64,000 bases of DNA from Carboxydocella thermautotrophica (GTDB lineage: Bacteria > Bacillota > GCA-003054495 > Carboxydocellales > Carboxydocellaceae): assembly GCA_003054495.1 (NCBI GenBank), contig CP028514.1, positions 2,186,001 through 2,250,000 on the forward strand, given 5' to 3'. The translations under genes and the position numbers were made by a program. The notes under the pieces were generated by a model that saw nothing but the letters and a program-made list of their open reading frames with translations, ran no database searches and was not told the DNA's origin. Shown one piece after another: positions 26,337-33,442 of this stretch; position 1 is the stretch's first letter; the number at the start of each line of letters is the position of its first letter.

Positions 26337-26365
26337 ATTATACGAAGACAAATGTCTTATGTCAA
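26337..26365 (-). promoter_or_regulatory. Consensus promoter with embedded dyad, upstream of the glycine riboswitch
   Basis: TTGACA (26365-26360), 17-base spacer, TATAAT (26342-26337): a perfect sigma-A promoter. The spacer contains the inverted repeat AAGACA-TT-TGTCTT, a candidate repressor site. Transcription would start near 26330, just before the first aptamer. Confidence 0.85.
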
Positions 26366-26376
26366 GTGACATTCAC

Positions 26377-26946
26377 TTATTTTTTACACAAATCCACAAA
26401 ATACTGATGCAAACGATAATCCTCGGTCAGCTCGGGATGGAAAGCCGCCGCCAGCGCCTTGCCCTGTCGGGCCAGGACGATCTTGTCCTGGAAGGTAGCC
26501 ATTACCTCAACCCCGGAACCAACTCGTTCAATGTAGGGGGCCCGGATGAAAACCGCCCGCAGGGGCTGTGCTCCGATAGCGGGAACCGGCAAATCCACTT
26601 CAAAGCTGTCCACCTGTCGACCATAGGCATTGCGCTTGACAGTCATCTCCATCAAGCCCAGCCGCGGCTGTTCACTGCCCATAATCTCGGTTGCCAGCAG
26701 AATCAAGCCGGCACAGGTTCCAAAAACCGCCATCCCCTGCTGAAAACGCTCCTTGATTTCGGAGAGCAGGCCAAAATCCACCATCAATTTGCCGATGGTA
26801 GTTGATTCACCTCCGGGGATTACCAGCCCCGCCAGCTCTGCCAATTGCTCCTTTTTACGTACTTCAACAACTTCCACACCCAGTTTTTCCAGCACCAGCC
26901 GGTGCTCCCGAAAAGCACCCTGCAGAGCCAATACCCCGATTTTCAT
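26377..26946 (-). CDS. pdxT: Pyridoxal 5'-phosphate synthase glutaminase subunit PdxT
   Basis: 189 residues, class I glutamine amidotransferase. GGESTTIGKLM binds substrate, the nucleophilic Cys lies in FGTCAGLILLA and the His-Glu pair in AAAFHPELTEDYRLHQYF. It releases ammonia that is channelled to PdxS for PLP formation. It follows pdxS directly (one base between), the normal pdxST order. The nearby PLP-dependent aminotransferase operon has its own promoter. Confidence 0.97.
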   Translation of the reverse strand: MKIGVLALQGAFREHRLVLEKLGVEVVEVRKKEQLAELAGLVIPGGESTTIGKLMVDFGLLSEIKERFQQGMAVFGTCAGLILLATEIMGSEQPRLGLMEMTVKRNAYGRQVDSFEVDLPVPAIGAQPLRAVFIRAPYIERVGSGVEVMATFQDKIVLARQGKALAAAFHPELTEDYRLHQYFVDLCKK

Positions 26947-26947
26947 T

Positions 26948-27829
26948 TTACCAGCCCCGATCCTGCATTCTCATTTCTGGAGTAATAGTGGAAATATCGA
27001 TCCCGACCATGGGCTCACCCAGGTCTTTAGAAACTTCCGCCAGCACCTGCGGATCATTGTAGTGGGTTGTGGCAGCTACAATGGCCCGGGCCCGTTTGAC
27101 CGGATCCCCGGATTTGAAGATACCGGAGCCGACGAAAACACCATCACAGCCCAGCTGCATCATCAAAGCTGCATCAGCAGGAGTAGCGATGCCACCAGCA
27201 GCAAAGTTCACCACCGGCAACTTCCCGGTTTTGGCCACTTCCACTACCAGTTCATAGGGAGCGCCCATCTCCTTGGCTGCAGTCATCAATTCTTCCTGAG
27301 GCAGCATCTGCAGACGGCGAATTTCTCCCATCACCGTGCGGAAGTGTTTGACCGCTTCCACCACATTACCGGTACCAGGCTCGCCTTTGGTCCGGATCAT
27401 AGCTGCCCCTTCCCCAATCCGGCGCAGGGCTTCCCCCAGGTTTTTAGCCCCGCAGACGAAGGGTACCTTGAACTCCCATTTATTGATGTGGAATTTATCA
27501 TCCGCAGGAGTGAGGACCTCACTTTCGTCAATATAGTCCACACCCAGGGACTCCAGGATCTGGGCCTCCACAAAATGACCGATTCGGCACTTGGCCATTA
27601 CCGGGATGGTGACCGCATCTTGAATGCGCTTGATTACCGTGGGATCGGCCATGCGAGCAATTCCGCCCGCGGCCCGGATATCGGCCGGTACTTTTTCCAA
27701 AGCCATAACGGCACAGGCGCCCGCTTCCTCAGCGATTTTAGCCTGTTCCGGTGTAGTTACATCCATAATGACGCCGCCTTTCAGCATTTCTGCCAGGCCA
27801 GCTTTAACGCGAAAAGTTCCCCTTTCCAT
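26948..27829 (-). CDS. pdxS: Pyridoxal 5'-phosphate synthase lyase subunit PdxS
   Basis: 293 residues, the standard length. The family's TIM-barrel signatures are present: [62 protein letters not shown], and [31 protein letters not shown]. It condenses ribose-5-phosphate, glyceraldehyde-3-phosphate and ammonia into PLP in a 12-mer with PdxT. Confidence 0.98.
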   Translation of the reverse strand: MERGTFRVKAGLAEMLKGGVIMDVTTPEQAKIAEEAGACAVMALEKVPADIRAAGGIARMADPTVIKRIQDAVTIPVMAKCRIGHFVEAQILESLGVDYIDESEVLTPADDKFHINKWEFKVPFVCGAKNLGEALRRIGEGAAMIRTKGEPGTGNVVEAVKHFRTVMGEIRRLQMLPQEELMTAAKEMGAPYELVVEVAKTGKLPVVNFAAGGIATPADAALMMQLGCDGVFVGSGIFKSGDPVKRARAIVAATTHYNDPQVLAEVSKDLGEPMVGIDISTITPEMRMQDRGW

Positions 27830-27924
27830 GATGTTCTTCCCTCCTACACTTTGTTCCTGAATATTTTACTACACTTTTCCTGCGCTGACAAGCTATCTGT
27901 ACTATTCCGATAGAGAAAGTATAA

Positions 27925-27961
27925 AAAGTAAATGCCCGGCTCTCAATTCTGCCGGGCATGG
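27925..27961 (-). terminator. Terminator of the cytochrome operon
   Basis: ATGCCCGGC (27932-27940) pairs with GCCGGGCAT (27951-27959) across 10 bases; on the minus strand TTTACTTTTTATA follows. Confidence 0.8.
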
Positions 27962-27977
27962 CAAGATAAAATATTTC

Positions 27978-28520
27978 CTATTGTTTGGGTACATTCTCTC
28001 CGTGACAATCCTTACATTGATTGGTAGCTTTGCTGCCATTATGACATTTCAGGCAGACCGGCATTTTGATCCTGGGACTTCCTGGCTGCCGGGTGGAATG
28101 CACCAGACCAGCATGACAATCCACACAGTCTACTCCCTTCTGAGTATGATATTCATGGGGAACCACCAGCCCCCCCGGAGGAGAAATATCCCGCTGCCGG
28201 CTATGGCAATCCAGGCAGACTGCATTGGGCACTATGGTTTTCTTCTTGATGGGTTGATTGTAAAAACCGCGCCAGTGTTTATAAGCCAGCTCGGTCATGG
28301 GTACATTGGGATGGCATTTGAGACAGCCAATGCGGCCATGGGTAGATAAGCGCCAGGAATTGATCTGTGGTTGCATTTCATGGCAACTTCCGCAAAGGCT
28401 GTTTTCTTCTTTATTTTGGGTATAACCGATACTGCCTACGCTAAAAAAAGTAGCAATCAATAAACTCACTACCAGCATGGCCATCGTCAATGTACCCCAG
28501 ACCCGAAATGTTTTGACCAT
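27978..28520 (-). CDS. NapC/NirT-like hexahaem cytochrome c
   Basis: 180 residues. One N-terminal membrane helix (about residues 10-32) anchors it, followed by six CxxCH haem sites: CGSCH, CLKCH, CLDCH, CVDCH, CLKCH, CKDCH. NapC/NirT proteins oxidise quinol and pass electrons outward; they usually carry four haems, so the two C-terminal extra sites could relay to a further acceptor. Last gene of the cytochrome cluster, 15 bases after a small membrane protein gene. Confidence 0.9.
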   Translation of the reverse strand: MVKTFRVWGTLTMAMLVVSLLIATFFSVGSIGYTQNKEENSLCGSCHEMQPQINSWRLSTHGRIGCLKCHPNVPMTELAYKHWRGFYNQPIKKKTIVPNAVCLDCHSRQRDISPPGGLVVPHEYHTQKGVDCVDCHAGLVHSTRQPGSPRIKMPVCLKCHNGSKATNQCKDCHGENVPKQ

Positions 28521-28535
28521 TTTCCTGTCCCTCCT

Positions 28536-28649
28536 TTAGCTTAACCCCAGAGGCAAATATTCAGCCAGAAACCAGCCCAGGATGAGAAAGTAAATGATCA
28601 TTTCAACGATAATCAAACCTTTGTTGCGACTGTGTCTGAAGACGGCCAT
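28536..28649 (-). CDS. 37-residue membrane protein in the cytochrome operon
   Basis: A short gene with ATG at 28649 behind a GGAGGGAG site and a stop at 28536. The product starts with a basic segment (MAVFRHSRNKGL) and continues as one long hydrophobic helix (IIVEMIIYFLILGWFLAEYL). It overlaps the cytochrome b gene by 37 bases in another frame. Its setting suggests a small accessory or assembly subunit of the cytochrome complex. Confidence 0.65.
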   Translation of the reverse strand: MAVFRHSRNKGLIIVEMIIYFLILGWFLAEYLPLGLS

Positions 28650-29380
28650 GCCTCTCCCTCCTGTCCTTCCTCCGGTATCAGGATGATTTTTTCCTGCTCC
28701 TTTTTAATTCGCTCCAGTTCCAGGGGATGTTCGTGTTCCATTACCCTAATATCCATCAACCCATTAAACCAGGTTGTGCTGCCCGGGAAAAAATCGGGAT
28801 TGAAGTGAACATTATAAAAATGCCAGACAAAGATAGCCAGAATGGCCAGTACCGCCTCATCACTATGACCAATCCGCCAGCAATCAATGAGCCAGCGGGG
28901 CATCAGGGCCGCTCCCCATTCCGGCATCATCATGAAAATACCGGAACCACCAATGATGAACATCCCCCAGAATACCGCCCAGTAGTCAAACTTCTCCTTG
29001 TAGGAATAGCGATCAAACCGGGCTGGTTGGTCAGTAAAACCCAGCTGGTATTTCAGGTGTTGCACCAGGTCAGTTACATCCTTTAAAGCTGGCATAATGG
29101 CCCAGCCCAGATCTTTTTTAACCAGCATTTTGTAAAACATCCAGACCAAATGATAAATACTAACTGCAATCATGGTTAATCCGCTGCCGATATGAATATT
29201 GAGCATGGTATCCGGCCCGCCAAACCAGCGGGCAAGGGCCAGGGATAAACTGTTATCATGCCATTTAATGGGCAAGCCGGTAATAGTACAGAGAATAAAG
29301 GTAGAAAACATACCAATATGGTGAATACGTTGATGAAGATTCCAGCGTCTAACTGCAGCCCGGTAGTGCCTTTTTTCCAT
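28613..29380 (-). CDS. Cytochrome b subunit, formate dehydrogenase/thiosulfate reductase gamma type
   Basis: 255 residues with four main membrane segments. Histidines suited to bind haem b lie in LHQRIHHIGMFS, the NIHIGSGLTMIAVSIYHLVW helix and the C-terminal IFVWHFYNVHF helix. Such subunits exchange electrons between menaquinone and periplasmic cytochromes or oxidoreductases. It lies 11 bases downstream of the large multihaem cytochrome. Catalytic partner subunits (molybdopterin or iron-sulfur) are absent, so the module probably works with the cytochromes encoded around it. Confidence 0.88.
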   Translation of the reverse strand: MEKRHYRAAVRRWNLHQRIHHIGMFSTFILCTITGLPIKWHDNSLSLALARWFGGPDTMLNIHIGSGLTMIAVSIYHLVWMFYKMLVKKDLGWAIMPALKDVTDLVQHLKYQLGFTDQPARFDRYSYKEKFDYWAVFWGMFIIGGSGIFMMMPEWGAALMPRWLIDCWRIGHSDEAVLAILAIFVWHFYNVHFNPDFFPGSTTWFNGLMDIRVMEHEHPLELERIKKEQEKIILIPEEGQEGEAWPSSDTVATKV

Positions 29381-29391
29381 TCCAACCCCTC

Positions 29392-30282
29392 CTAGTGTTG
29401 CTGTTCCCCGCTGGCCAGCGCATTTCTAAGCTTGCGATACAGTTCCAGCTGCATATGAATGATTAACAAAGTAACAACAATTATAGTTAACCAGACAAAA
29501 AACTTCAGGGTATAGTACATGGGAGCTCCTTCACCCTCTTTTTCCAGAAGAAAATGCTCTTTCCCCGCAGCAAAATTGACTTCAGGCTTAAAATGACATT
29601 TAGCACAGGTTTTTGGGGTATTGGTTTTGCTCACCGGCGAAGCCGCCATACCGGGCCCCTTAATTTCATGGGAACCATGACAATCCACACAGCTGGCCGC
29701 TTTCTGACTGCCCAGCAGAACCGCTTTGCCATGGAAGCTCTCTTCATAGGACTCCTTGATCCGCCCACTGTGACATCCTGCCGCAGTACAGGTATGGGGG
29801 ATTTGCTGTTTGGCTACCAGCGCCAGGGCGTCTTCTTTTTTGCGGATATTGTGCACCCCATGACAGGCACTGCACCGCACCTTCCCGTTATGCACACTGT
29901 TGCTGTATACCGCAGTTACATCCTTATGACAGTCCCGGCAATTATTATCAATAGCTACTCGCATTTTTTCCCCGGTCAGGGCCCCGGTATGGGGATATTC
30001 AGTAATATCCCGATGACAGGTGGTACAGCGATTGGTTCCATGCTGGGAAACCAGATATTCCCCTTCATCAACATAAAGACTGACTATTTTGCCATCCATT
30101 TTGGTTTTCAGCCCGATGGCGCCATGGCAGCGCAGACAGCCTTCATTGAAGCGGCGATTTTCCGCCAGTTTGGCAGCAAATTGTTCTTCAGCTCCAAAAG
30201 CCGTCCCCTGTTTAAACCAGCAGAGGAACAGCCCCATTAATATCAGTAAGGTCAGCCTCAACGGGCTCATTGTTTTTTTCAT
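29392..30282 (-). CDS. Membrane-anchored multihaem cytochrome c
   Basis: 296 residues. A signal peptide or N-terminal helix is followed by six CxxCH sites (CLRCH, CTTCH, CRDCH, CSACH, CVDCH, CAKCH) and one CX4CH site (HTCTAAGCH) between the fourth and fifth, so six or seven haems. A C-terminal membrane helix (FFVWLTIIVVTLLIIHMQLEL) anchors it. Further histidines provide distal ligands. It resembles cytochromes next to cyt b subunits in anaerobic respiratory chains of Clostridia. Terminal acceptor unknown. Confidence 0.9.
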   Translation of the reverse strand: MKKTMSPLRLTLLILMGLFLCWFKQGTAFGAEEQFAAKLAENRRFNEGCLRCHGAIGLKTKMDGKIVSLYVDEGEYLVSQHGTNRCTTCHRDITEYPHTGALTGEKMRVAIDNNCRDCHKDVTAVYSNSVHNGKVRCSACHGVHNIRKKEDALALVAKQQIPHTCTAAGCHSGRIKESYEESFHGKAVLLGSQKAASCVDCHGSHEIKGPGMAASPVSKTNTPKTCAKCHFKPEVNFAAGKEHFLLEKEGEGAPMYYTLKFFVWLTIIVVTLLIIHMQLELYRKLRNALASGEQQH

Positions 30283-30309
30283 TATTTCGCCTCCTTATCA
30301 GTACCCGTC

Positions 30310-30507
30310 TCACGGATGCACCATAACCCCTGCTACAGCAACGGAAATAGCTCCTATCCAGATCACCAGGGTCAGTAAAACAAACAGGAGCATACCCGAA
30401 ACATTTCTGGCTTTCACCTTATAAAGGGTAACATAAGCACTCACTGCCAGAGAAAAAAGCAAACATAATACCCCCAGCTTTATTAATACAGCCTTTAACA
30501 TGCTCAA
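30310..30507 (-). CDS. 65-residue membrane protein, cytochrome operon
   Basis: Two hydrophobic segments (LIKLGVLCLLFSLAVSAYVTLY and MLLFVLLTLVIWIGAISVAVAGVMV) separated by a basic loop. The gene lies 7 bases after another small membrane protein gene and 27 before the multihaem cytochrome. No family is recognised; it may stabilise or anchor the complex. Confidence 0.65.
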   Translation of the reverse strand: MSMLKAVLIKLGVLCLLFSLAVSAYVTLYKVKARNVSGMLLFVLLTLVIWIGAISVAVAGVMVHP

Positions 30508-30514
30508 TCCCCCC

Positions 30515-30709
30515 TTACATCACCGCCGGCCAGACCAGACTGACGGCCAGCACAAAAGTTATTGCCGAAATGAGCACCCCCAGGAACATGGTTAACAGAG
30601 ACCTTACCACTCCATTGCCAGCAGGCAACACATAGAACGCTACATATCCGCCTGAGCTAAAACCAAACACCAGTGAAAGAAGTGCACCAATTCCCAGCAA
30701 AGTTAACAT
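30515..30709 (-). CDS. 64-residue membrane protein, first gene of the cytochrome operon
   Basis: The ATG at 30709 is preferred because of a GGAGGG site; an upstream in-frame ATG at 30727 is the alternative. The product has two hydrophobic helices with a glycine-rich first part (GIGALLSLVFGFSSGGYVAFYV). It is similar in size and layout to the next gene but not clearly homologous. It heads the cytochrome gene group, just after a terminator-like hairpin. Confidence 0.6.
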   Translation of the reverse strand: MLTLLGIGALLSLVFGFSSGGYVAFYVLPAGNGVVRSLLTMFLGVLISAITFVLAVSLVWPAVM

Positions 30710-30726
30710 TGGACAACCCTCCTCCA

Positions 30727-30775
30727 CAAAAAAACCGAACCTCCCTGAGGCCCGGCCAGCTACCGGTCTCAGGAC
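30727..30775 (-). terminator. Terminator after the first zinc-ribbon gene
   Basis: On the minus strand CCTGAG and CTCAGG arms enclose an inner ACCGG/CCGGG pairing, and a TTTTTTT run follows shortly after. Confidence 0.6.
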
Positions 30776-30796
30776 TTGAAAGTCTCCGGACTGGGT

Positions 30797-30988
30797 TTAA
30801 CGGTATTTGGTTTCCCAGTTACTGCAATCTTCCCTGGTATCGATGATAATGAAGCGCTTGCAATGTCTGCATTTAATATAGATTTTGGTACGTGCTCTTT
30901 GTGCAACGATTTTGCCACACATACAACGAACATCAGCCAGTAAATGACTTACTTCCGCCCCTTCCTTGTGGGGAATAATACCTGCCAC
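30797..30988 (-). CDS. 63-residue zinc-ribbon protein (copy A of a pair)
   Basis: The GTG at 30988 has an AAGGAGG site 8 bases upstream; an in-frame TTG at 31009 is less likely. Four cysteines in VRCMCGKIVAQ and IKCRHCKRFIIID form a compact zinc ribbon of the type seen in Mu Com-like proteins. The second copy at 31088-31237 shares the CRHCKRFI core. Com of phage Mu binds mRNA, but a role here is not established. Confidence 0.65.
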   Translation of the reverse strand: MAGIIPHKEGAEVSHLLADVRCMCGKIVAQRARTKIYIKCRHCKRFIIIDTREDCSNWETKYR

Positions 30989-31011
30989 ACCTTTCACCTC
31001 CTTCGCCAAAG

Positions 31012-31052
31012 AAAAAGACCGGTCAGGAGTTCCTGTCAGGAACTCCTGCCGG
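31012..31052 (-). terminator. Strong hairpin terminator between the two zinc-ribbon genes
   Basis: CAGGAGTTCC and GGAACTCCTG arms extended by CCGG pairs, followed on the minus strand by TCTTTTTCTTT. Confidence 0.8.
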
Positions 31053-31087
31053 TCTCCGGACTCAAAGGTCTCTGGACTCTAGAATCT

Positions 31088-31237
31088 CTATGAAGTTTTA
31101 AAATGAATAACAGGCTTGGTACGCGTTTCATTTAAACGGATTAGAATAAACCTTTTACAATGACGGCATTTAATGATCAAAGTATTATCCACAACCTGAC
31201 AGATCAGTTTACCACACTGACAATTAACATTGCCCAT
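31088..31237 (-). CDS. 49-residue zinc-ribbon protein (copy B of a pair)
   Basis: ATG at 31237 behind GGGAGGG. The protein, VNCQCGKLICQ then IKCRHCKRFILIRLN, repeats the pattern of copy A: two CxC/CxxC knuckles about 15 residues apart. A longer in-frame extension upstream crosses tRNA genes and is not credible. Regulatory RNA or DNA binding is possible. It faces the divergent tRNA cluster across about 250 gene-free bases (31238-31493). Confidence 0.6.
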   Translation of the reverse strand: MGNVNCQCGKLICQVVDNTLIIKCRHCKRFILIRLNETRTKPVIHFKTS

Positions 31238-31453
31238 ACAAAACTCACTTCCCTCCCCGGCAGTAAATCTTCGCTGACTTACCGCCTCTCCCAACCATAA
31301 CCGCTGCAGGAGATTGTGGCCAATTTCACATTCGCGGCGCCGCTTGCTTGTGAAACTTTGTACGTATATTATTCTTCTTCGGTTGCAAAAATCCTGCTTA
31401 TTGTCCTTCAATTTTTTAAATTTTCCTTCGAATTTATTCGACAAATTTTTTTG

Positions 31454-31482
31454 TTGACAACATGGGCATATCGGTGTATCAT
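31454..31482 (+). promoter_or_regulatory. Promoter of the tRNA cluster
   Basis: TTGACA (31454-31459), 17-base spacer, TATCAT (31477-31482), 12 bases before tRNA-Pro. Confidence 0.8.
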
Positions 31483-31493
31483 ATTCTTTGCGA

Positions 31494-31570
31494 CGGGGCG
31501 TAGCGCAGCTTGGTAGCGCACCTGCCTTGGGAGCAGGGGGTCGCAGGTTCGAATCCTGTCGCCCCGACCA
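31494..31570 (+). tRNA. tRNA-Pro (anticodon TGG)
   Basis: Acceptor CGGGGCG/CGCCCCG, anticodon loop CTTGGGA, encoded CCA. Confidence 0.96.
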
Positions 31571-31603
31571 TCGCAATTCCAGGATATAATGCAAGAAAAA
31601 GTG

Positions 31604-31632
31604 TTGACAAACACGGAATGGTTGTGTAAAAT
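31604..31632 (+). promoter_or_regulatory. Second promoter inside the tRNA cluster
   Basis: TTGACA (31604-31609), 17-base spacer, TAAAAT (31627-31632), just before tRNA-Glu. The remaining 13 tRNAs could be transcribed from here. Confidence 0.75.
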
Positions 31633-31646
31633 ACAGAAGTGCATAT

Positions 31647-31722
31647 GGCCCCTTGGTCAAGTGGTCTAAGACACCGCCCTTTCACGGCGGTAACACGGGT
31701 TCGAATCCCGTAGGGGTCACCA
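31647..31722 (+). tRNA. tRNA-Glu (anticodon TTC)
   Basis: Cloverleaf with anticodon loop CTTTCAC in stem CCGCC/GGCGG; encoded CCA. Confidence 0.96.
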
Positions 31723-31726
31723 ACCT

Positions 31727-31802
<76 letters not shown>

Positions 31803-31812
31803 GAATATCTAT

Positions 31813-31898
31813 GGAGGAGTTCCCGAGTGGTCAAAGGGAGCAGACTGTAAATCTGCCGGCTGACGCCTTCGTAGGTTCGAATCCTACCTCCTCCACCA
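31813..31898 (+). tRNA. tRNA-Tyr (anticodon GTA)
   Basis: Class II cloverleaf; anticodon loop CTGTAAA; acceptor GGAGGAG; encoded CCA. Confidence 0.96.
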
Positions 31899-31904
31899 TT
31901 TCGC

Positions 31905-31979
31905 TGGGGTGTAGCCAAGTGGTAAGGCAGCGGACTTTGACTCCGCCATGCGTTGGTTCGAATCCAGCCACCCCAGCCA
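31905..31979 (+). tRNA. tRNA-Gln (anticodon TTG)
   Basis: Acceptor TGGGGTG/CACCCCA, anticodon loop CTTTGAC, encoded CCA. Confidence 0.95.
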
Positions 31980-31989
31980 CTTATTTCGC

Positions 31990-32065
31990 GAGCCATTAGC
32001 TCAGTCGGTAGAGCACCTGACTTTTAATCAGGGTGTCGCTGGTTCGAGTCCAGCATGGCTCACCA
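31990..32065 (+). tRNA. tRNA-Lys (anticodon TTT)
   Basis: Acceptor GAGCCAT/ATGGCTC, anticodon loop CTTTTAA, encoded CCA. Confidence 0.96.
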
Positions 32066-32073
32066 TTATCCGC

Positions 32074-32156
32074 GCGGGTGTGGCGGAATTGGCAGACGCA
32101 CTGGATTTAGGTTCCAGCGGGAAACCGTGGGGGTTCAAGTCCCTCCACCCGCACCA
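32074..32156 (+). tRNA. tRNA-Leu (anticodon TAG)
   Basis: Class II cloverleaf; anticodon loop TTTAGGT; acceptor GCGGGTG/CACCCGC; encoded CCA. Confidence 0.95.
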
Positions 32157-32170
32157 ATTGTGGGCATTAT

Positions 32171-32245
32171 GCGGAAGTGGCTCAGTGGTAGAGCATCGCC
32201 TTGCCAAGGCGAGGGTCGCGGGTTCGAATCCCGTCTTCCGCTCCA
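32171..32245 (+). tRNA. tRNA-Gly (anticodon GCC)
   Basis: Acceptor GCGGAAG/CTTCCGC, anticodon loop TTGCCAA, encoded CCA. Confidence 0.96.
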
Positions 32246-32246
32246 G

Positions 32247-32321
32247 GCGCCCGTAGCTCAGTGGATAGAGCGCAGGTCTCCGGAACCTGGTGCGTAGGTT
32301 CGATTCCTACCGGGCGCACCA
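32247..32321 (+). tRNA. tRNA-Arg (anticodon CCG)
   Basis: Acceptor GCGCCCG/CGGGCGC, anticodon loop CTCCGGA, encoded CCA. Begins one base after tRNA-Gly. Confidence 0.95.
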
Positions 32322-32328
32322 TCAGCTT

Positions 32329-32404
<76 letters not shown>

Positions 32405-32413
32405 GTTTAGCAC

Positions 32414-32504
32414 GGAGAAGTACTCAAGTGGATCAAGAGGCAGCACTGGAAATGCTGTAGGGGGCGCAAGTCCCGCGTGGGTTCGAATCCCACCTTCTCC
32501 GCCA
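32414..32504 (+). tRNA. tRNA-Ser (anticodon GGA)
   Basis: Class II cloverleaf; anticodon loop CTGGAAA; acceptor GGAGAAG; encoded CCA. It reads UCC, the codon used as T-box specifier upstream of the serA operon. Confidence 0.95.
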
Positions 32505-32513
32505 GTTTAAAAT

Positions 32514-32587
32514 GCGGGTGTAGCTCAGTGGTAGAGCCCCAGCCTTCCAAGCTGGTTGCGTGGGTTCGATTCCCATCACCCGCTCCA
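32514..32587 (+). tRNA. tRNA-Gly (anticodon TCC)
   Basis: Acceptor GCGGGTG/CACCCGC, anticodon loop CTTCCAA, encoded CCA. Confidence 0.95.
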
Positions 32588-32594
32588 CTATCAA

Positions 32595-32670
<76 letters not shown>

Positions 32671-32675
32671 AACAC

Positions 32676-32752
<77 letters not shown>

Positions 32753-32765
32753 TAATAAAGCCAGA

Positions 32766-32815
32766 AAAACCGCTAATATCAAGGCTTCGCGCCTGATTAG
32801 CGGTTTTTGTTTTCT
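32766..32815 (+). terminator. Terminator of the tRNA cluster
   Basis: A long imperfect hairpin with AAAACCGCTAAT and ATTAGCGGTTTT arms followed by TGTTTTC. Confidence 0.8.
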
Positions 32816-32846
32816 GGCAACTTTTGTGCAATTTTATGCCCTTTTC

Positions 32847-32894
32847 GGCACCATAGAGACACTTTTGGGCACCATTTCGGCACCACGGGCACCA
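32847..32894. repeat. Four copies of GGCACCA at the prophage edge
   Basis: GGCACCA occurs at 32847, 32868, 32879 and 32888, all direct. The location between the tRNA cluster and the first prophage gene makes this a candidate attachment-site or integrase arm region, but the opposite end is not visible. Confidence 0.4.
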
Positions 32895-32912
32895 TTATAC
32901 TCTAAACTTAAA

Positions 32913-32932
32913 GCAGGCTTTTGCCTGCTTTT
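32913..32932 (+). terminator. Hairpin terminator at the prophage edge
   Basis: GCAGGC-TTTT-GCCTGC followed by TTTTG on the plus strand. Confidence 0.6.
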
Positions 32933-32957
32933 GTTGCTTTCTGTCACTAGTAGCAAC

Positions 32958-32980
32958 AAAAAAGCCCCGGAGGGCCGGGA
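32958..32980 (-). terminator. Terminator at the end of the leftmost prophage gene
   Basis: CCCGG-CCCT-CCGGG stem followed on the minus strand by GCTTTTTTG. Confidence 0.75.
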
Positions 32981-32995
32981 TAAAGCTAGCTATTT

Positions 32996-33427
32996 TTAAT
33001 GGCAATACATATGATGCTGTTGCTTCAAAAAATTCTTTGTGAATTTATTTTGATCGCTTAATTGTTCACGAAGATGTAAGCGCCTTTCTTTTGGTTTTCT
33101 TTTTTTCATTTTTTCTGCTATCTCAAGTTGTGTATCGTAAATATGTTTTCCAGAAACACCTACTATTATTGGAAACATTATAATTACAGCTTTAAAAAGC
33201 AAAATAAAGACCCTTAATTTTTGCCATGGTGTAGCTTGTTTAATTGCTTCATGAAAAGCAAATTTTATTCCAGAATCGAAAATAATTATAGGCATAATAA
33301 ACGGATGAATAAACAGTGTAAAACCCCGTACTCCTTTTAAATAGATTTTTATAAAGATGCCAAGAGCAAGTGTTAAATATAATATAATTAAAACATAAAG
33401 AAAGTTGTCGACTATCATACTTATCAC
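32996..33427 (-). CDS. Hypothetical membrane protein at the prophage edge
   Basis: 143 residues; two hydrophobic segments near the N-terminus and one around residues 70-95, followed by a very basic, helical C-terminal tail (KKRKPKERRLHLREQ...). No family recognised. AT-rich compared with the structural phage genes. Together with the next gene it stands where phages carry lysogenic-conversion genes (morons). Confidence 0.6.
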   Translation of the reverse strand: MISMIVDNFLYVLIILYLTLALGIFIKIYLKGVRGFTLFIHPFIMPIIIFDSGIKFAFHEAIKQATPWQKLRVFILLFKAVIIMFPIIVGVSGKHIYDTQLEIAEKMKKRKPKERRLHLREQLSDQNKFTKNFLKQQHHMYCH

Positions 33428-33442
33428 CTCTTTTGATAAAAA

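Noticed and set aside
26753-27913. 386-codon open frame opposite pdxS and pdxT
   Set aside because: Antisense to two textbook genes; no domain and no ribosome site.
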